In this document: piece after piece, positions 6,677 to 13,427 of the stretch
Position numbering within the stretch: the stretch's first letter is position 1
How the letters are laid out: each line of letters begins with the position of its first letter
From: Petrotoga sp. UBA5851
GTDB lineage: Bacteria; Thermotogota; Thermotogae; Petrotogales; Petrotogaceae
Reading direction: 5' to 3'
NCBI GenBank assembly: GCA_002431635.1
Contig: DJGH01000025.1
Span: forward strand, 2,323-18,469
DNA: 16,147 bases
The notes under the pieces: model-generated
What the model was told of the DNA's origin: nothing
What the model saw: the letters and a program-made list of their open reading frames with translations, nothing else
Databases searched by the model: none
Program-made: the position numbers and the translations under genes

Positions 6677-7438
6677 ATGATAGAACTATCCGAACTGACT
6701 AAAGTATATAACGGAACTGTAAAAGCTGTTGATAACATATCTTTGACAGTAAAACCCGGTGAAATTTTCGGTTTTCTCGGACCAAACGGAGCTGGAAAGT
6801 CCACAAGCATCAAAATGCTTGCCGGAATTCTCAAACCCACTTCAGGCAGTATAAAAATATGTGGAATCGACAGACTGAAGGACCCCATAAAGGCTAAAAT
6901 GAATATTGGTTATGTTCCTGACGAGCCTTTGCTCATGGAAAAAATCACCGGAGCAGAGTATATAAACTTTATAGCCGATGTCTTTGATGTACCGCCAAAA
7001 ATAAGAACAGAAAGAGCACAGAAGCTCCTGGAATACTTTAAACTTATCAATGCTGTGAAAGACCCTATATCAACCTATTCACACGGAATGCGCCAGAAAC
7101 TTTCACTTGTATGCGCATTGATACACAATCCACCTGTATGGATCCTTGATGAACCTATAGTTGGTCTTGATCCGGAATCGGCATTTATTCTCAAAAAAAT
7201 GATGGTAAGCCATGCCAAATCAGGTAATACTGTATTTTTTTCAACTCACATTATGGAAGTTGCCGAAAAAATATGTGACAGAATAGCCATTATAAGCAAA
7301 GGAAAAATCCTTTTCATCGGAACAGTCCAAGAGATAAGAAAGGCCAAAGGAGAACAGAGTCTTGAAAAGATATTCCTGGAGGTGACAGACAGTGAGAGCG
7401 AGAAAATTGACTTCTCTTACCTTGACACTAATCAATGA
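6677..7438 (+). CDS. ABC transporter ATP-binding protein (second pair)
   Basis: This 253-residue ATPase should pair with the large permease that follows. It shows Walker A GPNGAGKST at 35-43, signature YSHGMRQK at 134-141, Walker B VWILDEP at 154-160 with GLDP at 163-166, and the switch histidine in STHIME at 189-194. The Q-loop position reads VPDEPL at 80-85, so the glutamine is replaced by aspartate. This also occurs in many exporters of the bacitracin and Ytr type. It has no long C-terminal extension, unlike the first ATPase. GAGGAGG ends about 7 bases before the ATG at 6677, which decides against the longer frame from 6623. Its 3' end contains the ribosome binding site of the next gene. 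Confidence 0.92.
   Translation: MIELSELTKVYNGTVKAVDNISLTVKPGEIFGFLGPNGAGKSTSIKMLAGILKPTSGSIKICGIDRLKDPIKAKMNIGYVPDEPLLMEKITGAEYINFIADVFDVPPKIRTERAQKLLEYFKLINAVKDPISTYSHGMRQKLSLVCALIHNPPVWILDEPIVGLDPESAFILKKMMVSHAKSGNTVFFSTHIMEVAEKICDRIAIISKGKILFIGTVQEIRKAKGEQSLEKIFLEVTDSESEKIDFSYLDTNQ
7378..7385 (+). promoter_or_regulatory. Shine-Dalgarno site inside the second ATPase gene that fixes a GTG start
   Basis: GGAGGTGA lies 6 bases before the GTG at 7392, near the end of the ATPase coding region. The next gene therefore starts 47 bases inside this one. Translation of the two proteins should be coupled, which would keep ATPase and permease amounts matched. Confidence 0.8.
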
Positions 7439-9083
7439 ACATTACGGAATATCAAAAAAATGGTATACCTATGTGGTAAAAAAACAGCGTTTATGGGAAG
7501 CTGTTCTTATAGGCGGAGCGGTCATTGCTCTCATAGCAAGTTTAATACCGCTTTACAGCGAGCTTCTTAACCCGTTAATGCGTGAAAGTATTAAAATGGG
7601 AATGGGAAAACTTATGCTTTCAAACGCTTTTCTTTACTCATCGATCTTCGGACTTTTTCTTGGAATGTTCACATTAATAAGCTCCTTCTTTTTTTCAAAA
7701 GAAACAGCAGCATTGATTCCTCTGCCCTTAAAACCAGCTGAGGTTCTATGCGCAAAACTTTTTACAGTAACGATAGACCAGCTCGTGGTTTCTTTGTTTA
7801 TGCTTGCTCCTGTTATCGTTCTGTACGGGATCAACTCAAATATGCGGGCAGGATATTATATAACTGGGATTATAGTATTTCTTTTTTCACAGCTTTTCCC
7901 CATGCTCCTTGTAAGTATAATTATTTTTCCGCTTTCATCAGTAGTTAAGTTCAATAAAAATAAGGATTTTATGATATTTTTCATCAGTACCGTAGTTCTT
8001 GTGGGAGTCATCTTTGGCCAGTACTATCTGAACCAGTTCGCCATGAATCAAACCACTGCAGGTCTTTCTTCACAGGATATGGCTAAATTACTTGCAGATC
8101 CGGATATGTTCATAAATAAAATTTCCATGGCATATCCTCCGGCTTTCCTTGCCCTTAATGCACTTACCAGGAGCGGAGTATCAGGAATTTTGTGGCTCCT
8201 GAGTTATATAGGAGTTCATCTTGCAGCCTTTTTACTGGTTTTGTGGCTTGCTGACAGATTCTATTTTTCAACCTACTCAGAACTTCAGGAAAATGCTGCT
8301 GGAAAGAAAAAGCTTTCTGATAATGAGTTTGAAAAAGTTTTTTCCGTTAAAAGCACGGTATACCATACCCTAATGAAACGTGAATGGAGATACTTTCTCA
8401 GAGTACCGGCTTTCAGTTTCAACGGACTTGCTAATGTGGTAATTTTCCCTATTCTGCTTATAGTTTTTGCGGCAGGAGCTTATAACGTACCGGAAATCCA
8501 GGCGCTTATGATATTTATAGATCAGTACAAAGAGCTTGTAGTACCCGTGGGGTCGCTTCTGGCCGCTCTTGCAGGATCAATGAGCCTTCTTCCCGCATCG
8601 GCATTCAGCCGTGAGGGAAAGCTTCTTAGAGAGCTAAAAACACTGCCTGTGAGTCCAACAGATGTAATAAAAGTAAAGTTTGTACATTCTAATTTGATAA
8701 GCGGTGTAGGTGTTTTCTGCTCAGCCATTGCAGTAGGATTTATCACAAAAATAGGATGGCTTGAGGTTCTTTGGATTATAGTAACGGGATATCTCCTAAC
8801 CATATTCCTGAATAACCTACAGATGATTGTCGATACGGCAAAGCCTATGCTGGAGTGGGACAACCCGATAAAGGCTATGAAACAGAATATTAATGGATTA
8901 CTTGCGATCGCAATTGTTTTTGGATTTGTTTTCGGCCTGGGCTACTTAGGATATGTTACAAGAGAGTATATTCCAAACCAGCTGATGAATCCTGTCCTTA
9001 TGCTTATAGGAATAGCCGGAAGCCTATTCACATGGAAAGCTTTGCTTACACAGGCCCAAAAACTTTTTGAAAAAGATTTGTAA
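7392..9083 (+). CDS. Large ABC exporter permease, apparent fusion of two halves
   Basis: This 563-residue membrane protein has about 12 hydrophobic segments in two groups (about 35-290 and 340-550). A hydrophilic linker at about 292-335 joins them. Each half carries a similar cytoplasmic motif: FSKETAALIPLPLKPAEVL at 101-119, then FSREGKLLRELKTLPVSP at 405-422, each followed by a K(L/F)F-type stretch. This suggests an internal duplication, so one chain may provide a complete channel for the second ATPase. Similar 500-600-residue permeases occur beside ABC ATPases in anaerobic bacteria, but the substrate is generally unknown. The GTG start is fixed by a strong ribosome binding site, with a 47-base overlap of the previous gene. 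It is the last gene of the operon; a terminator follows directly. Confidence 0.85.
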   Translation: MRARKLTSLTLTLINEHYGISKKWYTYVVKKQRLWEAVLIGGAVIALIASLIPLYSELLNPLMRESIKMGMGKLMLSNAFLYSSIFGLFLGMFTLISSFFFSKETAALIPLPLKPAEVLCAKLFTVTIDQLVVSLFMLAPVIVLYGINSNMRAGYYITGIIVFLFSQLFPMLLVSIIIFPLSSVVKFNKNKDFMIFFISTVVLVGVIFGQYYLNQFAMNQTTAGLSSQDMAKLLADPDMFINKISMAYPPAFLALNALTRSGVSGILWLLSYIGVHLAAFLLVLWLADRFYFSTYSELQENAAGKKKLSDNEFEKVFSVKSTVYHTLMKREWRYFLRVPAFSFNGLANVVIFPILLIVFAAGAYNVPEIQALMIFIDQYKELVVPVGSLLAALAGSMSLLPASAFSREGKLLRELKTLPVSPTDVIKVKFVHSNLISGVGVFCSAIAVGFITKIGWLEVLWIIVTGYLLTIFLNNLQMIVDTAKPMLEWDNPIKAMKQNINGLLAIAIVFGFVFGLGYLGYVTREYIPNQLMNPVLMLIGIAGSLFTWKALLTQAQKLFEKDL

Positions 9084-9084
9084 G

Positions 9085-9111
9085 ACAGCGGACTTTTCCG
9101 CTGTTTTTTTT
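9085..9111 (+). terminator. Rho-independent terminator of the hydrolase-GntR-ABC operon
   Basis: ACAGCGGA at 9085-9092 and TCCGCTGT at 9097-9104 form a perfect 8-bp stem with a 4-base loop, followed by seven T residues. It begins 1 base after the stop codon of the permease. A second possible pairing (AAGACAG at 9082-9088 with CTGTCTT at 9112-9118) could compete with it. Confidence 0.92.
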
Positions 9112-9126
9112 CTGTCTTTTTAAGAG

Positions 9127-9132
9127 TATAAT
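9127..9132 (+). promoter_or_regulatory. Possible -10 box for the peptidase-dehydrogenase operon
   Basis: A perfect TATAAT lies 35 bases before the peptidase ATG and 15 bases after the terminator T-tract. The -35 position falls in that T-tract and does not resemble TTGACA. The promoter is inferred mainly from its placement. Confidence 0.4.
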
Positions 9133-9166
9133 ACTACTGAAAGCATTTATAGAGGGGAGGCTTATT

Positions 9167-10234
9167 ATGAATAAAGCACGTTTTGAAAAACTTTTTGATC
9201 TTATGGAAAAAAATTCAGCAGGCCAAATTTTAGTTTCTTCTCCTTCTTATATTTATTATCTTACAGGATTGTGGCCAGAGTGCGGGGAAAGAATGGTAGT
9301 TCTGAGCATAGGTTTGAACCGCAGTGTAAAACTTATTATCAACAGGCTATTCCCAGTTGAGCCTATAGAAGGAGTCCAGCTGGTTTACTTTGATGATTCT
9401 GAACCTGCAGTTGAAGTTTTATGCAAAAACCTTGATAACACAAGAACCGGGATAGACAAAAACTGGCCTTCAAGGTTTCTTATCGAACTTATGAACAAAA
9501 AACCGGAAATGAGCTTTTTCAACTCTACGTTCATGCTTGACAGCCTAAGGATAGTAAAAGATAAACAAGAGATAGAACTGATGAAAACAGCCAGCATTAT
9601 TAATGATTCTGTAATGGAAAAGGTTATTGAGCTTGTACCTGAGCTGCTTAGTGAACACCATCTTGCCAAAGCTGTCAAAAATCTCTTTGAAACTCAAAAA
9701 TCCAGATTTTCCTTTGAGCCCATAGTAGCGTACGGAAAGAACGGCGCCTGTCCACATCATGAACCAGATAACAGTATTCTGAAAATAAACGAGGGTGTAA
9801 TACTTGACATAGGCGGAATGTATAAAAAATACTGTTCCGATATGACCAGAACTGTTTTTTACGGTAAGGCTCCGGCTGAGTTCAAGAAAGTATATGACAT
9901 AGTTTTAACTGCCAATTTAAAGGCCATAAGTTTCATAAAACCCGGTGTGAAGTTCTGTGAGATTGACTTTCAGGCAAGAGAACATATAAGCGAAAAAGGC
10001 TTTGGGCAGTATTTTACACACAGAACAGGTCACAATATTGGTCTGGATGTGCACGAGTATGCAGATGTTGGACCTTCTAATGAACTTACAGTACAGCCCG
10101 GAATGATATTTTCTATAGAACCAGGCATATATCTTCCGGACAAACTGGGCGTAAGAATAGAGGATCTTGTGCTTGTAACGGAAAACGGCGCTGAAGTACT
10201 TAATAGATACGATAAAAATCTTATTGAATTATAA
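9167..10234 (+). CDS. M24 family metallopeptidase, Xaa-Pro aminopeptidase/dipeptidase-like
   Basis: This 355-residue cytosolic enzyme probably removes residues next to proline in peptides. The N-terminal creatinase-like domain (about 1-130) precedes the pita-bread catalytic domain (about 135-350). All five ligands for the two metal ions are visible: Asp214 (ILDIGG), Asp225 (CSDMTRT), His289 (HRTGHNIG), Glu318 (FSIEPGIY) and Glu332 (VRIEDL). The substrate-side histidine lies in PHHEPD at 196-201, and VHEY at 295-298 is also conserved. The length fits PepQ/PepP-like proteins of about 350-360 residues; sequence alone does not separate dipeptidase from aminopeptidase. GGGGAGG lies 6 bases before the ATG. 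The dehydrogenase gene starts 15 bases after its stop. Confidence 0.92.
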   Translation: MNKARFEKLFDLMEKNSAGQILVSSPSYIYYLTGLWPECGERMVVLSIGLNRSVKLIINRLFPVEPIEGVQLVYFDDSEPAVEVLCKNLDNTRTGIDKNWPSRFLIELMNKKPEMSFFNSTFMLDSLRIVKDKQEIELMKTASIINDSVMEKVIELVPELLSEHHLAKAVKNLFETQKSRFSFEPIVAYGKNGACPHHEPDNSILKINEGVILDIGGMYKKYCSDMTRTVFYGKAPAEFKKVYDIVLTANLKAISFIKPGVKFCEIDFQAREHISEKGFGQYFTHRTGHNIGLDVHEYADVGPSNELTVQPGMIFSIEPGIYLPDKLGVRIEDLVLVTENGAEVLNRYDKNLIEL

Positions 10235-10249
10235 AGGAAGTGAAAAACA

Positions 10250-11212
10250 GTGAAACCCAAAGTATATATCACCAGAAATATCCCCGAAAAAGGAGTTGAG
10301 AACCTGAAAAGCCTTTATGATGTGAAAGTATGGCCGGATGAGCTTGCGGTTCCCAGGGATATTTTAAAAGAAGAACTACGTGACTGCCAAGGCGTTATAA
10401 CAATGCTCTCGGACAAGATAGACAGTCAAGTAATCGACAGTGCACCAAATCTTAAGGTCATAAGCAATTATGCTGTCGGATACGATAACATAGACATAAA
10501 GTATGCCGCATCCAAAGGCATTAAAATAGGAAACACACCTGGGGTTCTGACTGAAACAACCGCTGATCTTGCTTTTACGTTGCTGATGGCTGTATCGCGT
10601 AGAATTACTCAGGCAGCAGAGTATGTGAAACTTGGAAACTGGAAAACATGGGGACCTCAACTGATGCTTGGTTATGATGTATGGGGAGCAACAATCGGTA
10701 TAATCGGCTTTGGAAGAATCGGACAGGCAATGGCCAGAAGAGCTTTGGGCTTTGGGATGAAAGTTCTGTATTACAGCAGAACCAGAAAACTAAAAGCAGA
10801 AAAAGAAATGAATGTGGTTTACAGCAGTCTGGAGCAGATCTACCAGCAAAGTGATTTTATATCGCTGCATACCGATCTTAATCCGTCAACTAAAGGGTTG
10901 ATAGGAAAAGATTCATTTCAAGCCATGAAATCAAACTGTATACTTATTAACACAGCCAGGGGACAGGTGATAAACACTGCCGATCTGATTGAAGCTCTTA
11001 AAACTCATAAGATTGCAGGCGCAGGTCTGGACGTAACCGATCCTGAACCTATAAACATGGATTCAGAACTTCTCCGTATGGAAAACTGCATAGTAGTTCC
11101 TCATATCGCTTCTGCAAGCTACAGCACAAGAACCCGGATGTCAGTTATGGCTGCCGAAAATATTATTGCAGGAATATGCGGAAAGAAACTCCCGTATTGC
11201 GTAGATGTTTAA
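10250..11212 (+). CDS. D-isomer 2-hydroxyacid dehydrogenase, glyoxylate/hydroxypyruvate reductase-like
   Basis: This 320-residue cytosolic oxidoreductase probably reduces glyoxylate, hydroxypyruvate or a similar 2-keto acid. The substrate domain (1-100 and the last 25 residues) includes YAVGYDNID at 74-82. The nucleotide-binding domain has GFGRIG at 153-158. Catalytic residues are Arg237 (NTARGQ), Glu266 (DPEP) and His285 (VPHIAS), the standard set. The second beta strand ends YYSRTRK instead of carrying an acidic residue. This favours NADPH and resembles archaeal GyaR-type glyoxylate reductases. There is no ACT domain, so it is not a full-length SerA. The start is GTG at 10250 after AAAGGAAG. 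It is transcribed with the peptidase, and the pair has no obvious metabolic link. Confidence 0.9.
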   Translation: MKPKVYITRNIPEKGVENLKSLYDVKVWPDELAVPRDILKEELRDCQGVITMLSDKIDSQVIDSAPNLKVISNYAVGYDNIDIKYAASKGIKIGNTPGVLTETTADLAFTLLMAVSRRITQAAEYVKLGNWKTWGPQLMLGYDVWGATIGIIGFGRIGQAMARRALGFGMKVLYYSRTRKLKAEKEMNVVYSSLEQIYQQSDFISLHTDLNPSTKGLIGKDSFQAMKSNCILINTARGQVINTADLIEALKTHKIAGAGLDVTDPEPINMDSELLRMENCIVVPHIASASYSTRTRMSVMAAENIIAGICGKKLPYCVDV

Positions 11213-11236
11213 ATTCCATTACTCCTTAGACAATCC

Positions 11237-11281
11237 ATCATAAAAACTCCGGGAAATTTATTTTCCCGGAGTTTTTATGAT
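11237..11281. terminator. Perfect 20-bp terminator hairpin after the dehydrogenase
   Basis: The arms 11237-11256 and 11262-11281 are exact reverse complements around a 5-base loop. The GC core is CTCCGGG/CCCGGAG with an A-run on the left foot and GTTTTT on the right. It should work in the rightward direction and, by symmetry, might also stop leftward transcription. Its last base is the first base of the next -10 box. Confidence 0.93.
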
Positions 11282-11286
11282 ATAAT
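11278..11286 (+). promoter_or_regulatory. Extended -10 promoter of the diguanylate cyclase gene
   Basis: TGATATAAT (TG, one base, perfect TATAAT) lies 31 bases before the ATG. No good -35 is visible at the right spacing, where the terminator loop sits (TTATTT at 11258-11263). This is usual for extended -10 promoters. It shares bases with the right arm of the terminator. Confidence 0.65.
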
Positions 11287-11316
11287 GGCTTTGTTACAGA
11301 TTATCAAGAGGTGCTT

Positions 11317-12687
11317 ATGCATAAAGGAAATACTTTCTCATACGACTTTTTAAAGTACTTTTCATTTTTGATACTGTTGATCATGTCAGTAACGATAATA
11401 AGTGTTATCGTTATTGAGTATGCGTTTTACAATAACGAGCTGCGTCTCATAGACAGTACCTATAGTGGCATTGAATACTATCTTGAAAAAAGCACCGTAA
11501 ATGAATCCGTCCTTCAGGACACTCTTTCTTTTCTTCACGAAAGAAAGGCAAAGGCTGATATGAAGTTTAAAAAAGAGTTGATTGTAGGCTCATGTTTTTT
11601 AGCCGGACTTTTTATTGCAGCCGTTCTTCTTCTTCGCGGCTTCTCAAAAAAAATACACAGCGAATCTATACGTCTGAAAACTAAAATTGAACAAAGCACG
11701 TACTCTATGACACAGATGAGTGTAAAAGACCTTTATTTCAAAGATCATCGCGAAATAGCCGAAAAGGCTAACAGTATGATATCCGCGCATATAAAAGCGC
11801 TAACTCAGCTGCGTGAAAGCGAGGAGAGATTTGAGCTTGTTTTTAATGCCGCTAACGACGGTATTTGGGATCTGGATCTTAAGAATAACAGAGCTTTTTT
11901 TTCCAAAACGTACAGACAGATGCTGGGCTATGAAGATAATGAGATTATTCCAAATGAACTTGATTGGAAAGAACGTATTCATCCTTTGGATCTGCCGGAT
12001 GTCCTACAGGCGCTCAACGACCATTATACAGGAAAAACAACATGCTATATATCGGAACACCGGGTTAAAAGCAAAGATGGAACATATGTATGGGTCTTAG
12101 ACAGAGGAAAAGCTGTTTTTGATGAAAGAGGCACTCCGATAAGAATTGTAGGTAGCCATACCGATATCTCTGATTGGAAGATAAGAGAAGAAGAGTTAAG
12201 GAAATGTGCCACAACAGACTCCCTTACCAATGCATATAACAGGTTATATGGTCTTAACTTTCTGGCCAGGCAGATGCAAATGTCTATAAATAACGGCGAA
12301 AAGCTAACTATATGCTATATAGATGTTAATGACCTCAAAAAAATAAATGATACTTACGGTCACGGAGAAGGGGATGAACTAATTATCAATATCATAAACA
12401 TACTCAGATCAAGTATCCGCAGCAGCGACATAATTTCACGGCTGGGCGGAGATGAGTTTATAGTGATTTTCCCTAAAACAGATCTTATTACAGCATATGA
12501 AATAAGAAAAAGAATACATGTAAACCTCCAGAAGTACAACTTCATAAGCCAGAAAACTTACAAAATCAGCTTCAGCATGGGTTTCATTGAGTACGACCAT
12601 CAAAAACACATCTCTCCGGAAAATCTTATTTCGGAAGCAGACAAAGAGATGTACAAAGATAAATTTACCTACAAAACCATTCTTTAG
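11317..12687 (+). CDS. Membrane-bound PAS-GGDEF diguanylate cyclase
   Basis: This 456-residue signalling enzyme should make cyclic di-GMP from two GTP. It has a membrane helix at about 15-35, a short extracytoplasmic segment at about 36-86, and a second helix at about 88-108. A coiled linker follows, then a PAS_3/PAC sensor domain at about 170-287 (ANDGIWDLDL, ISDWKIREEELR). The C-terminal GGDEF domain at about 298-456 has CYIDVNDLKKIND and an intact active site GGDEF at 377-381. RSSD at 368-371 lies exactly five residues before it and is the inhibitory I-site, so product feedback is likely. I prefer the ATG at 11317 to the GTG at 11311, because AGAGGTG at 11307-11313 overlaps the GTG. It converges on the downstream gene with a 4-base stop overlap and no terminator between. 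Confidence 0.93.
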   Translation: MHKGNTFSYDFLKYFSFLILLIMSVTIISVIVIEYAFYNNELRLIDSTYSGIEYYLEKSTVNESVLQDTLSFLHERKAKADMKFKKELIVGSCFLAGLFIAAVLLLRGFSKKIHSESIRLKTKIEQSTYSMTQMSVKDLYFKDHREIAEKANSMISAHIKALTQLRESEERFELVFNAANDGIWDLDLKNNRAFFSKTYRQMLGYEDNEIIPNELDWKERIHPLDLPDVLQALNDHYTGKTTCYISEHRVKSKDGTYVWVLDRGKAVFDERGTPIRIVGSHTDISDWKIREEELRKCATTDSLTNAYNRLYGLNFLARQMQMSINNGEKLTICYIDVNDLKKINDTYGHGEGDELIINIINILRSSIRSSDIISRLGGDEFIVIFPKTDLITAYEIRKRIHVNLQKYNFISQKTYKISFSMGFIEYDHQKHISPENLISEADKEMYKDKFTYKTIL

Positions 12688-13427
12688 TTCTTCTCCGTAA
12701 GATACTTCCAGTATCTTTGAGGCATAAAAGCCCTTTGAAGTTTTGGATTGGTTCTCTCCCTTATGGCTATGCTTTCAAAGTATGCTTTCCATAACTGCCG
12801 GTAAGTACTCTCCTGTTCCGAGTAAGTATTTTTGGTTATCTCAATGTCCTTTACTTCCAAAAATTCAAGATTATGGTTCCTGTATAAAACAGCATGCCCT
12901 CTTTTTACATCATTTATCATCCATACTTCATTGCAAAGCCTTCTTTCAAAATGCTTTGACAAAATAGAGACAATATTGTAATCAGGTTCCACCGGGGCAT
13001 AAAGACTGCCGTCCTTAAGCTCTGAAAACCTCAGCAGACCCTTAAGCTTATGACACTCAAAACTCACTTTCCTGCTTATCTCATTAACACTGTAAACTGT
13101 TTTATTTGAAAGGTGCCTGTCTGTATCTGTGCCCGTTCTAAAACCACAGATAACGTAACTGAATAAAAGATCCTCTATCCTGTTCTTCTCCGAAAGAAAA
13201 GAGTATATAATATTCTGAAATGAGAAAACAGATATTTTTGAGCAGATGGCTTTTGCCATATACTCGGCATTTAAATTGTCAGTTGGAATAAACTCTGATT
13301 CTGAAAAAAGTACAGGTCTGTCCAATCCTGACTTTTCAATCGAACAAAAACTCTCCCTGCACTTGAGTATATGGAAAAATGTGCTTAACATACCTTCAAA
13401 CGAGCCATCATATAGAAAAACTTTCAT
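12684..13427 (-). CDS. DUF4130/TIGR03915 family putative DNA metabolism protein
   Basis: This 247-residue protein belongs to the family found beside a radical-SAM protein (TIGR03915, SAM-adjacent). Typical features are the opening FLYDGSFEGMLSTFFHI, the middle LLRFSELKDGSLYAPVEPDYN with HFERRLCNEVWMINDVKR, and the closing WKAYFESIAIRERTNPKLQ with MPQRYWKYLTE. No catalytic motif is obvious. In some proteobacteria this domain is fused to a uracil-DNA-glycosylase-like (UdgX-type) protein, which points to DNA repair; the actual reaction is not established. Its ATG overlaps the stop of the radical-SAM gene (ATGA). GAGGTGAG at 13431-13438 precedes it, so the two proteins are coupled and probably act together. 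Confidence 0.92.
   Translation of the reverse strand: MKVFLYDGSFEGMLSTFFHILKCRESFCSIEKSGLDRPVLFSESEFIPTDNLNAEYMAKAICSKISVFSFQNIIYSFLSEKNRIEDLLFSYVICGFRTGTDTDRHLSNKTVYSVNEISRKVSFECHKLKGLLRFSELKDGSLYAPVEPDYNIVSILSKHFERRLCNEVWMINDVKRGHAVLYRNHNLEFLEVKDIEITKNTYSEQESTYRQLWKAYFESIAIRERTNPKLQRAFMPQRYWKYLTEKN

Noticed and set aside
8522..8863. 113-residue minus-strand frame inside the large permease
   Set aside because: Shadow of a clearly coding membrane gene, with no start signal of its own.
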